A DNA stretch of 64,000 bases, taken from NCBI GenBank assembly GCA_014529385.2, contig CM043953.1, forward strand, positions 68,134,372-68,198,371, given 5' to 3'. This DNA is from Adiantum capillus-veneris (lineage: Eukaryota; Streptophyta; Polypodiopsida; Polypodiales; Pteridaceae). The position numbers and the translations under genes are program-made. Below, piece after piece: positions 20,795 through 30,624 of the stretch. Positions within the stretch are counted from its first letter, which is position 1; each line of letters opens with the position of its first letter. A model generated the notes under the pieces. It did no database searches. It had not been told where the DNA came from and was given only the letters and a program-made list of their open reading frames with translations.

Positions 20795-21767
20795 CATTTC
20801 CAAAACCTAAATCCCATCCAGAGTGCTCCACTCGTCTCTTGACGTTGGCATCATTGCAAGTAAGTCGTTCAATTGCATGGCTAAGAACTGCAAAATCTGA
20901 TCCATTTGCTGGATAAACTCCAGCAAACACCATGTGTTTTGCCGGCTTAAAACCAGAAATAGGTGTTACTGAGGTTTGAACATGATGTAAGGTGTCCCCA
21001 ACCCGTGCTTCATGGGTGGATCTCTTTCCAGTAATTAACAATGTACCCTACTTAAATAGTTGATAGCAGTCCAATAGGTGTAATTTAAGCTCTGGATGCA
21101 TAATCCCTACATCCATGACTTCATAACGTTGCCTTGTAGCCGTTGATGATATCTTGTCCCCCTTTTGCAACATGCTAGCAACATGGCAAATGACACCTTT
21201 GTGATCATAATGAGAATCAAGAAGCAACATACGTAATGGAGAAGAAATCAAGTATTGGAGAAGGGGTCCTATCAACAACAGGTAAAACCTTGTAGAGGCC
21301 TTCCCCTGTCGTGGCGGACGTAAGAAGTGCACCTTTCAGATCAAGATCGAATACGAACTTCAGCTATTTTTTGACCCTGTCAGGTTCAGCATTAGCTTGA
21401 TCTTTTTTTATTAAGAACTGGAATGATAATCAGATCAGCCTCAAATGCTAAGTAAAAATTAGCCAAGGTCTCAGCTTGCACACCCCGTGCTGCATCAACT
21501 ACAAGAGTAGAACTCCCTGAAGCAGCAAGTGGCTTGGTGTGTCAATAAGATTCAAAATATAGGATCTTCCATCAGTATTTTCCCTCATTGTTGCAGTTTG
21601 TGCAGCCCTTCACAGTGATGTCTCTTTCCCGTTCCACCTGGAGCTTGCTGAGATATTGAGGTTGTCCATGGACCTTCTTGAATATGGTGCTTGGAAGTTC
21701 AAGAAGGCGATCAGCAAGGGTGGAAAAGTTGCGGGTAACTTCAGGAGGGTAATCATTGAGGTCGATG
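20795..21767 (-). pseudogene. GUF1: Captured fragment of mitochondrial translation factor GUF1 (LepA/EF4 family)
   Basis: Read on the minus strand with frame changes, the order follows GUF1 from its G domain onward. It runs [15 protein letters not shown], then [97 protein letters not shown], and domain 2 (YDHKGVICHVASMLQKGDKI). It continues with RVGDTLHHV, FKPAKHMVFAGVYPANGSDF and HAIERLTCNDA. GUF1 is a GTPase that acts on mitochondrial ribosomes. The P-loop (normally between NFS and TLADRL) is deleted, as is the segment after DTP.H, and there are several frameshifts, so it cannot be active. About 320 codons run without an evident intron, suggesting capture from mRNA. Confidence 0.9.
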
Positions 21768-21779
21768 TGAGGGAGGCGC

Positions 21780-23405
21780 CTTGCATGGCTTTTGCCTCAA
21801 GCCTCCATTTCTCTCAGCGAGCTCATGTTTGTGTGTGTGTGTGTGTGGGGTTGGGCACGAGCATGCATCACCCAAAGTCAATGTGGGCAGCTCATGGCTG
21901 CAGGGATTTCGACATCAGACTGGGCTACTGTGATGGCTATGTGATGTTGGCGCAGCAAGGGCAGCCCACAAAAGGTGTGGTGGGTGGAAATGGCCGCAGT
22001 CGGTGCGTCTGCAGGTGCTGCAACAGCTTCGACTACAACCAAGTTGATGATTGTCATGGCCGCAAAGGTGGCAGCGTAGGAGTCGAGGAAGATCTCGGGG
22101 CAGGTACTCTTTAGATAGAGAGAGGTTATAGGCGGTGTGCATATTGTGTGAACAGTGGATGCATGGGAAGAGAGGCTCAAGGGGCCGCCAGCTGACGAGA
22201 GACAGAGAGAGAGCAACTATCTGGTTGGTTGAGGTTTGCTGACGCCATGCATAACACGAAAATTTAAATAATTAATAATAAAATAATGGACAAAAGTGAT
22301 TGTGTGTGTGTGATTAGAAGGGGCGGAGAGACTGAGAGTGGGTGACTCTGCATGGCATAATAATTGGCTGGTTGTCGTCAAAAGCAGGGCGAGTAGCGTA
22401 TAGGCATGCTATAGGTGGTGGAAGGTAGGGATTGAGAGTTGGGAGATAAACACGCACTCAAAGTAGGAGAGGTTGTGTGGCCTACATGGACCGTTTGTTT
22501 GCAGATGTGTGCGGTCCTCACTTTTGTGGGGCTCAGACTAGAGACGACAACCAGTGGTGGTTGCGAACAACAACGGTGGTGCTTCGTGTGGCCCATGGTG
22601 CCGTCGTACAACATGGCCTGGGGCGACGGAGGCCGATCCCGCCAGTCAGTTGTGCTAGCCTATGAAGTCTTGCAAAATTGGATTTTTGCTAAGGGTGGGA
22701 GTCTGCTCTGTTCCCCACTAGTTGGCAGTTCCAACAAGGTGTAGTGCTCCAATCCACCTTCGCTAGAGTTGCTATACGTTTGTTTCCATAGTGGGCAACA
22801 TACCAAATGGAAGCCTGGATTGAGTTCTTGAATAAACAGGAAGCTAAAGAGTTTTATCCTAGGTGTGTTTCCACGATCGAGAAAAGTTGGGGTAGCATTG
22901 TAGCTTCCCATTCAACCCCTACATGACGTAGCCCCATCAACCACAGTAAGAGCCATAACCAAGATTATGCTCCATCTCTGCTTACTGGATGATGCTGGGA
23001 TCAATGATTATGATCGCAAATGACACAAGGATTGCTCAATCATGAAAGCCTGAGGGACGATACCTGCACTTCCTCTCCCCTTTTTTTTGTGTGTTAAAAA
23101 AAAAAAAAACTTTCCTATCTAAACTTTCCTAATATCTAAGATGTTTATCCTCTATACTTCTTACACAATAATTTTCTCTGCTCAGCCTAGTTCAACTTAC
23201 CATACAGGCAAAAACTATCCTATTATGTCATCTTACTCAGGCATTAATTGCTTCCTAATCACGCAAATCTCTTCAAAACACAAGGAAGAAAATAAACCAT
23301 ATGGTGCAAAAACAAAAAAAATGTTGTTTGGACTTAGCTTTAATGATATTTTGGTTGCTTAAATCTTCATAACTCTGTGTCTTCATATCTTAGGGAGCGA
23401 ACCAA
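21780..23405 (-). other. Interior of the GUF1-carrying element, 5' side
   Basis: About 1.6 kb between the GUF1 copy and the primer site. It includes a short (GT)n at about 21,831-21,848 and an A run at 23,096-23,109. The minus-strand frame 22,216-21,878 is alanine/serine/histidine-rich and could derive from the GUF1 transcript's 5' part (a mitochondrial presequence is expected there), but no identifiable motif supports that. No retroelement proteins were recognised. Confidence 0.4.
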
Positions 23406-23406
23406 G

Positions 23407-23418
23407 GCTCTGATACCA
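23407..23418 (-). other. Primer-binding site of the GUF1-carrying element (tRNA-Met)
   Basis: The minus strand reads TGGTATCAGAGC one base after the 5' LTR. Confidence 0.9.
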
Positions 23419-23419
23419 C

Positions 23420-23610
23420 TGCTACAAACGGAGAACGCGGTGGCCCTGCAAAACAGAGAAAACAACATATTGCAAGCCCATAAATCGACAAAGCTGAATA
23501 CCTGACAACCATCCTTGCACATATCCCACGCCATACACAACATAGAGAGACATCGAGCGAGAGAGAGAAGAAGCGCACGTGCAGATGTGCCTCCTAGAGC
23601 GGAGTGCCAC

Positions 23611-23698
<88 letters not shown>

Positions 23699-23967
23699 GG
23701 AGAAGAATAGACACAGGCGTTGGGTGTAATCTCCCCTCGTGCAAGAGTGAGTGAGTATTTCCCTCTTGCACATATTTATTTATAGATTTCTTGAATGCCC
23801 AAAAATGAGTATAAACTGGCCGGCCTGACATAATTGGCCAAAGCTCATAAAGAGCACTTGAATAACCAAATATACATAAAATGTAATATCTTTGTATAAT
23901 CCATTATCTGCTGATGCTTTTGTCACCTGTCAGCTGCAATAGATATAAAAATATCAATCCTATAACA
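23420..23967 (-). repeat. GUF1-carrying element 5' LTR (548 bp)
   Basis: Matches 18,205-18,793. It contains a pure GA run at about 23,614-23,695 where the partner has a mixed GA and G tract. The right target duplication TAGGT follows at 23,968-23,972. Confidence 0.9.
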
Positions 23968-23972
23968 TAGGT

Positions 23973-24577
23973 TGTCGTCATTTTTTCCAGTTTCAAACCA
24001 ACTTTGTAAAAAATTCCCAATTTGTAAATTCTCATCTCTTTAGGTGATGGTCACAAAGGCCCACCTAGAGGTTTTTCTTATAATATTTCCCAAAACAAAG
24101 CAAGGGTCAACCACCCAGGGCCCACCGCCTTGCTTTGTCTCCCCTGATTAGATTACCCTAATCAAGCCAGATTACCTTAATCTAAAGCAGCCAACACCTA
24201 TAAAAAGGCACTGAGAGGTCACTATGTGGGGGGCAAGTTCATTAGAGGTCAGCACTTGGTAATATTTTGGGTGGGAGGATTTGGCAACATTTGTACCACA
24301 AGAGAGGGGACTTAGTGTAGCGATTTTCTTTGGGATTTGTACTATGTAAAAGGAGCTATGTCTACATCTCAACTCCAACGATCGATGCACACACACTCAT
24401 GCTAGCAAGTTGTCGTGTCGGTGAGTCATCTATAGCGAACGCACCAAGTAGGCTCACTATCTCTCCCTCTATCTCTCTATCACCATGATTTGCCACCTCG
24501 TTGGAAATAAGGTTGCTGTAAGTATTGCAAGAAAATAATTCTCTCTCACACCCCCGAGGGTTTTCATCACCTGTCTA

Positions 24578-24611
<34 letters not shown>

Positions 24612-24767
24612 AGAGTCAGTGATATTTCAAATCACAGTTGTCTGTGTCCTAGCCGCTCAAAGCTAGGTGGTGCCCCCTGTTCACTTCATCGTGACCGGCT
24701 TGCGGCGTGCATCGGCTCCCGACGTTTTAGAGGCCGTCGAGGTCCGTGTCGCACTTTGCGCTCATCA
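23973..24767 (+). repeat. G1 5' LTR, second part
   Basis: Continues the LTR after the two nested elements. A TATA box (CCTATAAAAAGG, about 24,193-24,204) fits the promoter of a plus-strand LTR. A (GT)n run lies at about 24,584-24,610. The end CTCATCA at 24,767 stands three bases before the primer site. Its last 100 bp resembles the end of the solo LTR at 26,327-28,928 (shared 'ctaggtggtgcccc' and 'ttagaggccg'). Confidence 0.75.
24193..24204 (+). promoter_or_regulatory. TATA box of the G1 LTR
   Basis: CCTATAAAAAGG lies about 570 bp before the LTR end. A related CCTATAAATAGAG is present at 28,087-28,099 in the solo LTR of the same family. Confidence 0.6.
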
Positions 24768-24769
24768 TT

Positions 24770-24786
24770 TGGTGCCCCCACTAAGG
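24770..24786 (+). other. Primer-binding site of G1
   Basis: TGGTGCCCCCACTAAGG follows the LTR end by two bases. G2 has TGGCGCCCCCACGG in the same place. Both start with TGG as required for pairing with a tRNA CCA end. I cannot name the tRNA from memory. Confidence 0.7.
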
Positions 24787-24842
24787 AGGGCTTGCAAGAA
24801 ACCTTCAGTTTACAATGTTGAAAGCAACACACATCATCAATC

Positions 24843-26045
24843 ATGGACGAGTGGCTGAAGGAGTTCTCTAACTGGAGGACATAAGAGGAGGAGACTAAAG
24901 AGGCACTAGCCACCTTCATTGAAGTACTACTGCGAGGCTGTAGTGTCGTCAGTATTCAAGAGGTAAGCTCCCCATCTCGTGTTGCTCATTCTAACCACAA
25001 ATTGAGAGCATTAGGTGAGAGGCCTATGAAGTGCTATCACTGCTGTCAACCAAAACACACTGTCAATGAGTGCCAACAACGAAGACAACGAAGGGGCTGA
25101 AATCGCCTACATCGACATTCACCGCAAGGAGGTCGTCCATATCAAAGGAGGAAAGAGAACGGTAAGGCCAGACTTCCCTAAGGAAACTGCAATCAAAGGT
25201 GTAACCTCTACTCCAAAATGGCCTAAAGGGGCTGCTCGAGCCAGAGGTAAGAAAGGGCTAAGCCAGTCTGGAAAGACATGACCCCAAAGGAAGAAGCATC
25301 TGGCTAAGCAAGTGCTTCAAGTTCGGAAAGCCGGGTCGTACCTAGTTTGCCAAAGAGAAGGTCATCTGAGGCTAAGCGACGGAAGGTCACCTATCGATTC
25401 GCAGGACGCATGCAAGTAATGCCACTTTATTTCGACAATCCTGAAGCAGAAGTGGTAAGAAGGTTTCCATGCCCTAAGGAAGAGTGGTTTGGCTACTGCT
25501 CTCGCTGTTTTGGAAGATGGATAGAGGGTCTTCCTCCTCTCCCCGTACAACTCATCCTGAAGAAGCTCTCCACCACGGGTGAAACCCAGTGGGCTGGAGA
25601 CGAGTTACAGCTGAATGGAGTGGAGTTCATGCAACGCGCCGACAACGGTAATTATCTGCAGTTGCTGCTAGCCAAAAGGCTGGGAGTAGTCAGACGCGTC
25701 GCCATCCCCCCGTACGTGCTGAGCGATGAAGGAAAAGTAGAGCCTATGAAAGGCGACGACCTCCTATGGATGTACCGACTCATCAACACCGGCACAGTAA
25801 GAGTATATGTAAGTGCTCCACCCTCTGTGCATGATGGAAAACAGGCCAACAACGTTCCCGTTTAGATTCCTACAACATATGCATGTGAATATTATGTAGA
25901 TAGAAAAATCTTCTGCCAACAGAAGATTGTGTATTTGTTCGACATTGCGGTGCTAGGAGAAATCCTTAGCTCCCCAAACCCTATCATTCTCCCCATATTG
26001 GATTACCACCACTCCTTCAATGTTACCATCTTTATCTTGTTTTAA
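24843..26045 (+). pseudogene. G1 ORF1: extra pre-gag gene with a zinc knuckle and a conserved C-terminal module
   Basis: A decayed frame lies between the primer site and gag. It opens MDEWLKEFSNWRT, reaches a CCHC knuckle (MKCYHCCQPKHTVNEC, spacing 2-4-4) near 25,030-25,075, and after a frameshift continues to about 25,280. From 25,347 it is open for 173 codons to a TAG, then in the same frame for 59 more codons to 26,045. The last part contains QQKIVYLF, LGEILSSPNPIILPILDY and SFNVTIFIL. That module recurs at 45,681-46,108 and 57,364-57,606. An ORF of unknown function before gag is known from Ogre-type Tat elements, so ORF1 is the fitting label; its function is unknown. Confidence 0.65.
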
Positions 26046-26138
26046 TCTATCCACCCAACCCTGTAAAAAGCCGCTATGAGCTGCTACTGTCATTAATCTT
26101 TTTTTATAAAAAAGTTTGTAATTGCTTGAGTCACTACC

Positions 26139-29100
26139 ATGGCAAGTGTTTCTTTCCTCACGTTCAGTGGAAAGAAGGGAGAAGACTTCACCACCGACTT
26201 TCTGGATGATTTCGACATCGCGTGTGTGGTTTCCAACAAGGATGACGACGCGTCACGGCTTCGAATTTTTCTTCTACTGATGAAAGTAGAGGCCAAGTCT
26301 TGGTACAATGCTTTGCCCCAAGCTACTGATAGCCGTTTTTCGGCTTTTCATAATTGCCATAGTAAGCTACCTCACCCTATCAAATCACTCAAACATTTTG
26401 GTTATCCCTACCATTTCACTGTACATAGGCGTGTGTGAGTTATGGGACTTTTTCCATATCTTCTTAAAAACCCTTAATTAGCTAGTCACTGGGCTAGTTG
26501 AGCCAAAAATAAAATAAAAAAATAAAAAATATATAAGTATATTATGGCGTATTTGTGTGTAAATATTTTATTGTATATAGGGCTAAATAAAATGTTTTGT
26601 CATAATTATTTTGGTATTTATTTAAATATTTATACTTAGGTGTGTGTTATTTATGCTATGTACATTGACTCACCATTACCATATTTTTTCTTACCATTTT
26701 GCATACTCTTTATTCCATATAAAAATAATTTCATGCAAGCTTCTCTTATTTTTGGTGTAACTCCATCCCAACAAAAATCCAAAAAAACTAGTTCTATTTA
26801 TGTGTATATTTTTTCCCTATTGTGATTTTTTCCTTCCTACATCTATTCTCTATTACTCTCATAAATTAGACCACAAAAAATATTCATCTTTTTATGGTAG
26901 ACTTATAATGAGAGAGATTTATTTTGACCCCTTTATATTTTTTCCACCTATATTATTTATATTTGACATGTACATATTTTTTAGACCCCTCAATATTTGA
27001 TTTTCTTAGTTGTACTATTCATTTATATCATGATCTCAACAATATCTTCAATTATAGATCTACCAAATAAGGTCAAGGGTATGTGGAATGCATGCATGCA
27101 CCATGGGGAGCTCACTCTTGGAGGTATTCAAAAGAATCATCCAAAGAAGGACCTCACAAGGACCTTCTGTAGTGGAAAAAACAGTTGATTTTGCTGAATT
27201 TTTAAAGATCACATGCTCCCCGAATTTGAAAAGGTGATACAAACAAAAGTTGTAGCTCGTGAGCTGAACTTTCACCTCAAATTTTTTCATATTTTTTTGA
27301 GCTACGAGCTGTAAGCTATGATTTTATTGGTGGACCCCAGTTTGCCGATGCTATGCAGACACACTCCCTCTTCCACTTTATCATTTTCCTCTTTCACACA
27401 CACTCCTCCCTCTCCTTCCCACTCCCAAACCTGCAACTCCCATGTCCTAATTCACTCTCTTCACCATTGCCACATCTCTCACACCTCCATAGCATTCATC
27501 CTCCATTTCTACACCCTATGTGTCCCCCTTTCTCTCTACATATATGTCCATATTACCATACTCTCTTCAACTTGTAAAGAACTTCAAAAAATCAGCAAAA
27601 ATCCAAAGATAACCTCTGCAAATGAAGGCTTTTATCATGAATTTTCCAAGGTTTGAAGATAACATAGCTTCATCGACACGCCCTACTTCGCCATGCTGAC
27701 CGCTTCTTCTACAGGTGCTGTAAAGAGGTGAATGTCAACTTCTCCAAAGCTTCAACCTCTCTTTACAAGCTCATCCCTTCTCTAACTTTTCTCATCATAT
27801 ATCTCACCATTTGGTGAATGATTTTGTAAATATTTTGTAGTGATAATTACTAACTACTAACCACTAACCTTATTGTAAAATGCACCCTCTACTAGAGTAG
27901 GCACTCCCAAGTATTCACTCAATCCTCTCTCCTTTCATCCTCAATAATTCTCTTCCCTTGAGCCCACATGCATGTGACTCAAAGGACAAGAGAGACCCAC
28001 CCTCATTAAAAAATAAATAAATATGCATAATCTTTTATTCCTTCAAATAAACTTGATTAGGCCTAATCCTAATCGGGGCTTCTAAAACCTATAAATAGAG
28101 CCCTTCTCTCCCTTGTAAATCATCACATGATCACACTACACCACACCATTCTCAACACATAACACACCACTCTTCAAGCCTAGTTGTGTAGAGTGTGTGC
28201 ATCGTGAGTGCTCTATTCCATCACTACACATAGGTGCATGGAGAAGCTTGAAGTTAGTTATGCCATTTAGAGGAGTGGAGTGATACTATACTCTGCAATC
28301 ACACTTGTAGCCTACTCTTGTCCATAAATAAGGTTCATAGTTTTGGGTGCAATTGTATGCTGCAACTACGACTCTTCTCTCCAAATTGACTTGATAAGTT
28401 GGCTCATCAGGTGGTTGAAGGTATATTGTCCTTGAAGTTTGTTGTGCCATTTCATGCTTGGTGGTTTGAGGGCTTGTTGAATTGTTTGCCTAAAAGGTAA
28501 ATTGTAAGAGGGTGCTCGGTGAGAGGGCTCCCGTGACCCTAAGACAATTTGTGTATTGGCAACAAGGTCAAGTTTTGTGTTGTCTCTCTATTTCTCATCA
28601 AGCTTTGTGTGCATCTAGTCTTTAAGGCTAAGATTGAGTTGCTCAAGCTGATTTGTGCTCTTTACCTCTCTCTCGCGTGGTGAATGTTTGTGTTTGGTGT
28701 GTGTGGCTATCTTGCATTCCCCTCTCTTTGTGCGTTTGAGTACAAGGAGATATCACGTGCGTCCTAGTTCGCATCTACAACTAGGTGGTGCCCCTTTTCT
28801 TGTTTGGTTTCTGGCTGTGGATTGTTGTTGTCTCTGATTGTGCTTGCCCCAGCCCCAATTGAGCAGCACGGGAGCCTCGAAGGGTGTTTAGAGGCCGCTC
28901 TTCTTGTTGCCCGCCCCGGACCACCTCACTACCAAAAATGCATGGGATGTATTACGTGCTGCCTTTGTGAAGATGTTTGGTGGAGGCACAACCTCGGAGA
29001 AGCTATGGCAGCTACTGACGAAATTGAAGCAGGGAAGTTTGCTAGAGTATGCCACCTACGAGTCCAAGTTTGTGGATTTGTGGGAGAGATGGGTTGCCTC

Positions 29101-29640
29101 ACTGGAGGAAGGTGAAGGAGCACCTAATTTCCTAAAGAAGGACTGTTTCATTGCTAGCCTATGGTTGCTGCTTAAGGAGAAGGTGAAGGGAAGGTTTCCT
29201 GCAACATATGAGTTGGCAGTGGAAGTAGCCTGCCTTAAAGACAAGAAGTTGCATATGCAAGCAAGAGAACGAGTCAGAGGAATCAAGTTCAGTTCAACTA
29301 ACCCCAGTGACTGCAATAGCCGTTCATAGAGCCCAACCACAAGAGGCATCTGAAGAGCAGCAAGACCTGCCGAGTCGCATCACTACCCAACTCAAGAGTT
29401 TATCCGTGCATCTTTTGTAGCAAGGGCATGCACCTGTCAGAAATCCAGAACAAGGAAGAGGACAATGAAGGCAAAACCAAGAATACCACTGCTAATTGTG
29501 GGAAAGACGGCCATGGCATGTACTACTGCCCACATCTAAGAAGGCAGAATTTCAATAGAGGAGGGAGACAGAATCAGATCTCTCCGCCAAGGGCAAGACC
29601 ACCACCACCCAGGCAACCAGGGCCGATTCCACCGGTCTAG
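26139..29640 (+). pseudogene. G1 gag, split by a solo LTR
   Basis: Gag starts at ATG 26,139 (MASVSFLTFSGKKGEDF, FLDDFDIACVVSNKDD, VEAKSWYNALPQAT). It is cut at 26,326 by a solo LTR and resumes at 28,929 (TKNAWDVLRAAFVKMFGG, LKQGSLLEYATYESKF). Removing the LTR and one CTAC copy restores the frame across the join, which confirms the insertion. The C-terminal half has a damaged zinc knuckle near 29,500 (NCGKDGHGMYYCP, with the first cysteine lost) and a proline-rich tail. Frameshifts occur at about 29,330 and 29,430. It corresponds to the G2 gag at 55,999-57,261. Confidence 0.85.
26327..28928 (+). mobile_element. Solo LTR (2.6 kb) of a G1-related element inside G1 gag
   Basis: Begins TGATAGCCGTTTTTCGGC, similar to the G1 LTR start, and ends CCACCTCA. 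It is flanked by CTAC on both sides (26,323-26,326 and 28,929-28,932), a 4-bp target duplication. A TATA box (CCTATAAATAGAG, 28,087-28,099) and the 3' end words shared with the G1 LTR support the relation. No internal element sequence is present, so it is a solo LTR left by recombination. Confidence 0.85.
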
Positions 29641-29724
29641 ATCCTTCGACCACCTGTACAACAACAACCACCACCACAACCTCTTATTCCACCGCTACCC
29701 CCACCACCTGCTGTAAACCAAGCG

Positions 29725-30546
29725 GTGAGTGTTATTAGCTTGGAAGCTAAAGGGAAGGCAAAGGTAAAAGAACCAGTTCGAGAGAAGCACAAAGGGAAAG
29801 CAAAAGTAGAAGAGGTGGATGCCATGGGAGTGAAGTGTGCGAGGCACGAAGAAGCCTCTCAAAAAGAAGAGAAAATGAAAGGAAAAGGCAAGTCTAGCAA
29901 GCAAGCAGCTAAACCGCGACGGAAGATAGACATCGTGGATTTTTCACTAGGTGAGTATGCTAAACCATACGACTTAGTTCAGGATGTGCTGATGCAGGAC
30001 CCAAAGATAACTTGGCCCCAATTACTCCATCTTGCACCAAGGATGAGGAGGCAATGGACGAAGATGGTAAGTACAAGAAAATCAAGACCAAGGATAGCTG
30101 GGGCTATCTCTGGGAGGGATCTTGACGACATCCTACCAACCATGGACGCCCACATCAAGGGGCAACGACTCTCAAACGTCTACATAGATGGTGGCGTGCA
30201 AATATGCATCACAAGTGGAAAAATGATGCACCATCTAGGCCTAGAGGTGAGTAGGCCGGCACCCTGCCGAGCCAAAATGAAAAATAATGTAAGAGTGAAA
30301 TGCATAGGCATTGTGAATGCGGTCAAAGTAAAAGCATTCAATACAGAAGTGGAGGTAGACATCTTTGTCATGCCACACAAGGGGGAGGGCTACCCTATCA
30401 TTCTTGGGAGACCCTGGCTCATGGCTATGGAAGCTAAGCGAGACTGGAGTACCGGAATGATTCAGATGAAGGACGCTAAAGGGAAGTCCATATTCTATGA
30501 CATGAGGACTGGGAAGCAAGGCAACATGATCTTGGAGGCTTCATAA
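29725..30546 (+). pseudogene. G1 protease region
   Basis: A 273-codon open frame. After a lysine-rich linker comes IDIVDFSLGEYAKPYDL and then the retropepsin: SNVYIDGGVQICI for the active site and YPIILGRPWLMAMEA for the second half. The active-site triplet is D-G-G rather than D-S/T-G, as in G2. The next residue is V where G2 has A. It ends at a stop just before the RT lead-in. Confidence 0.8.
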
Positions 30547-30624
30547 GATGAGTCTACCAGTGACTATTCATCCACCTCAGGAGAAGAGACAACGACAACT
30601 GAAGAGAGTGACAATAGCATCGAA

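Larger units (their letters stand above)
18205..23967 (-). mobile_element. LTR element carrying a captured GUF1 (translation factor) copy
   Basis: LTRs at 18,205-18,793 and 23,420-23,967 match along their length apart from microsatellite size and a few substitutions. They have TG...CA ends and perfect 5-bp target duplications (TAGGT at 18,200-18,204 and 23,968-23,972). A tRNA-Met primer site lies inside the right LTR and a polypurine tract (minus-strand GGAGAGGTA) inside the left. The 4.6-kb interior shows no gag, protease, RT or integrase. It holds a host-derived GUF1 fragment on the same strand and a degenerate tandem array. It is a non-autonomous, gene-carrying element that uses another element's enzymes. 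Confidence 0.9.

Noticed and set aside
20795-21767. A functional GUF1 gene
   Set aside because: The P-loop is missing, several frameshifts occur, and the copy lies inside an LTR element.
21656-22114. Plus-strand 152-codon frame
   Set aside because: It lies opposite the GUF1 fragment and a (GT)n tract and has no family resemblance; treated as a shadow.
18205-23967. The duplicate at 18.2 and 23.4 kb as a segmental duplication
   Set aside because: TG...CA ends, TAGGT duplications, a tRNA-Met primer site and a polypurine tract show they are LTRs of one element.
26327-28928. An intron or promoter region of a host gene
   Set aside because: It interrupts gag exactly at a 4-bp duplication and begins like the G1 LTR; the TATA box belongs to the LTR.
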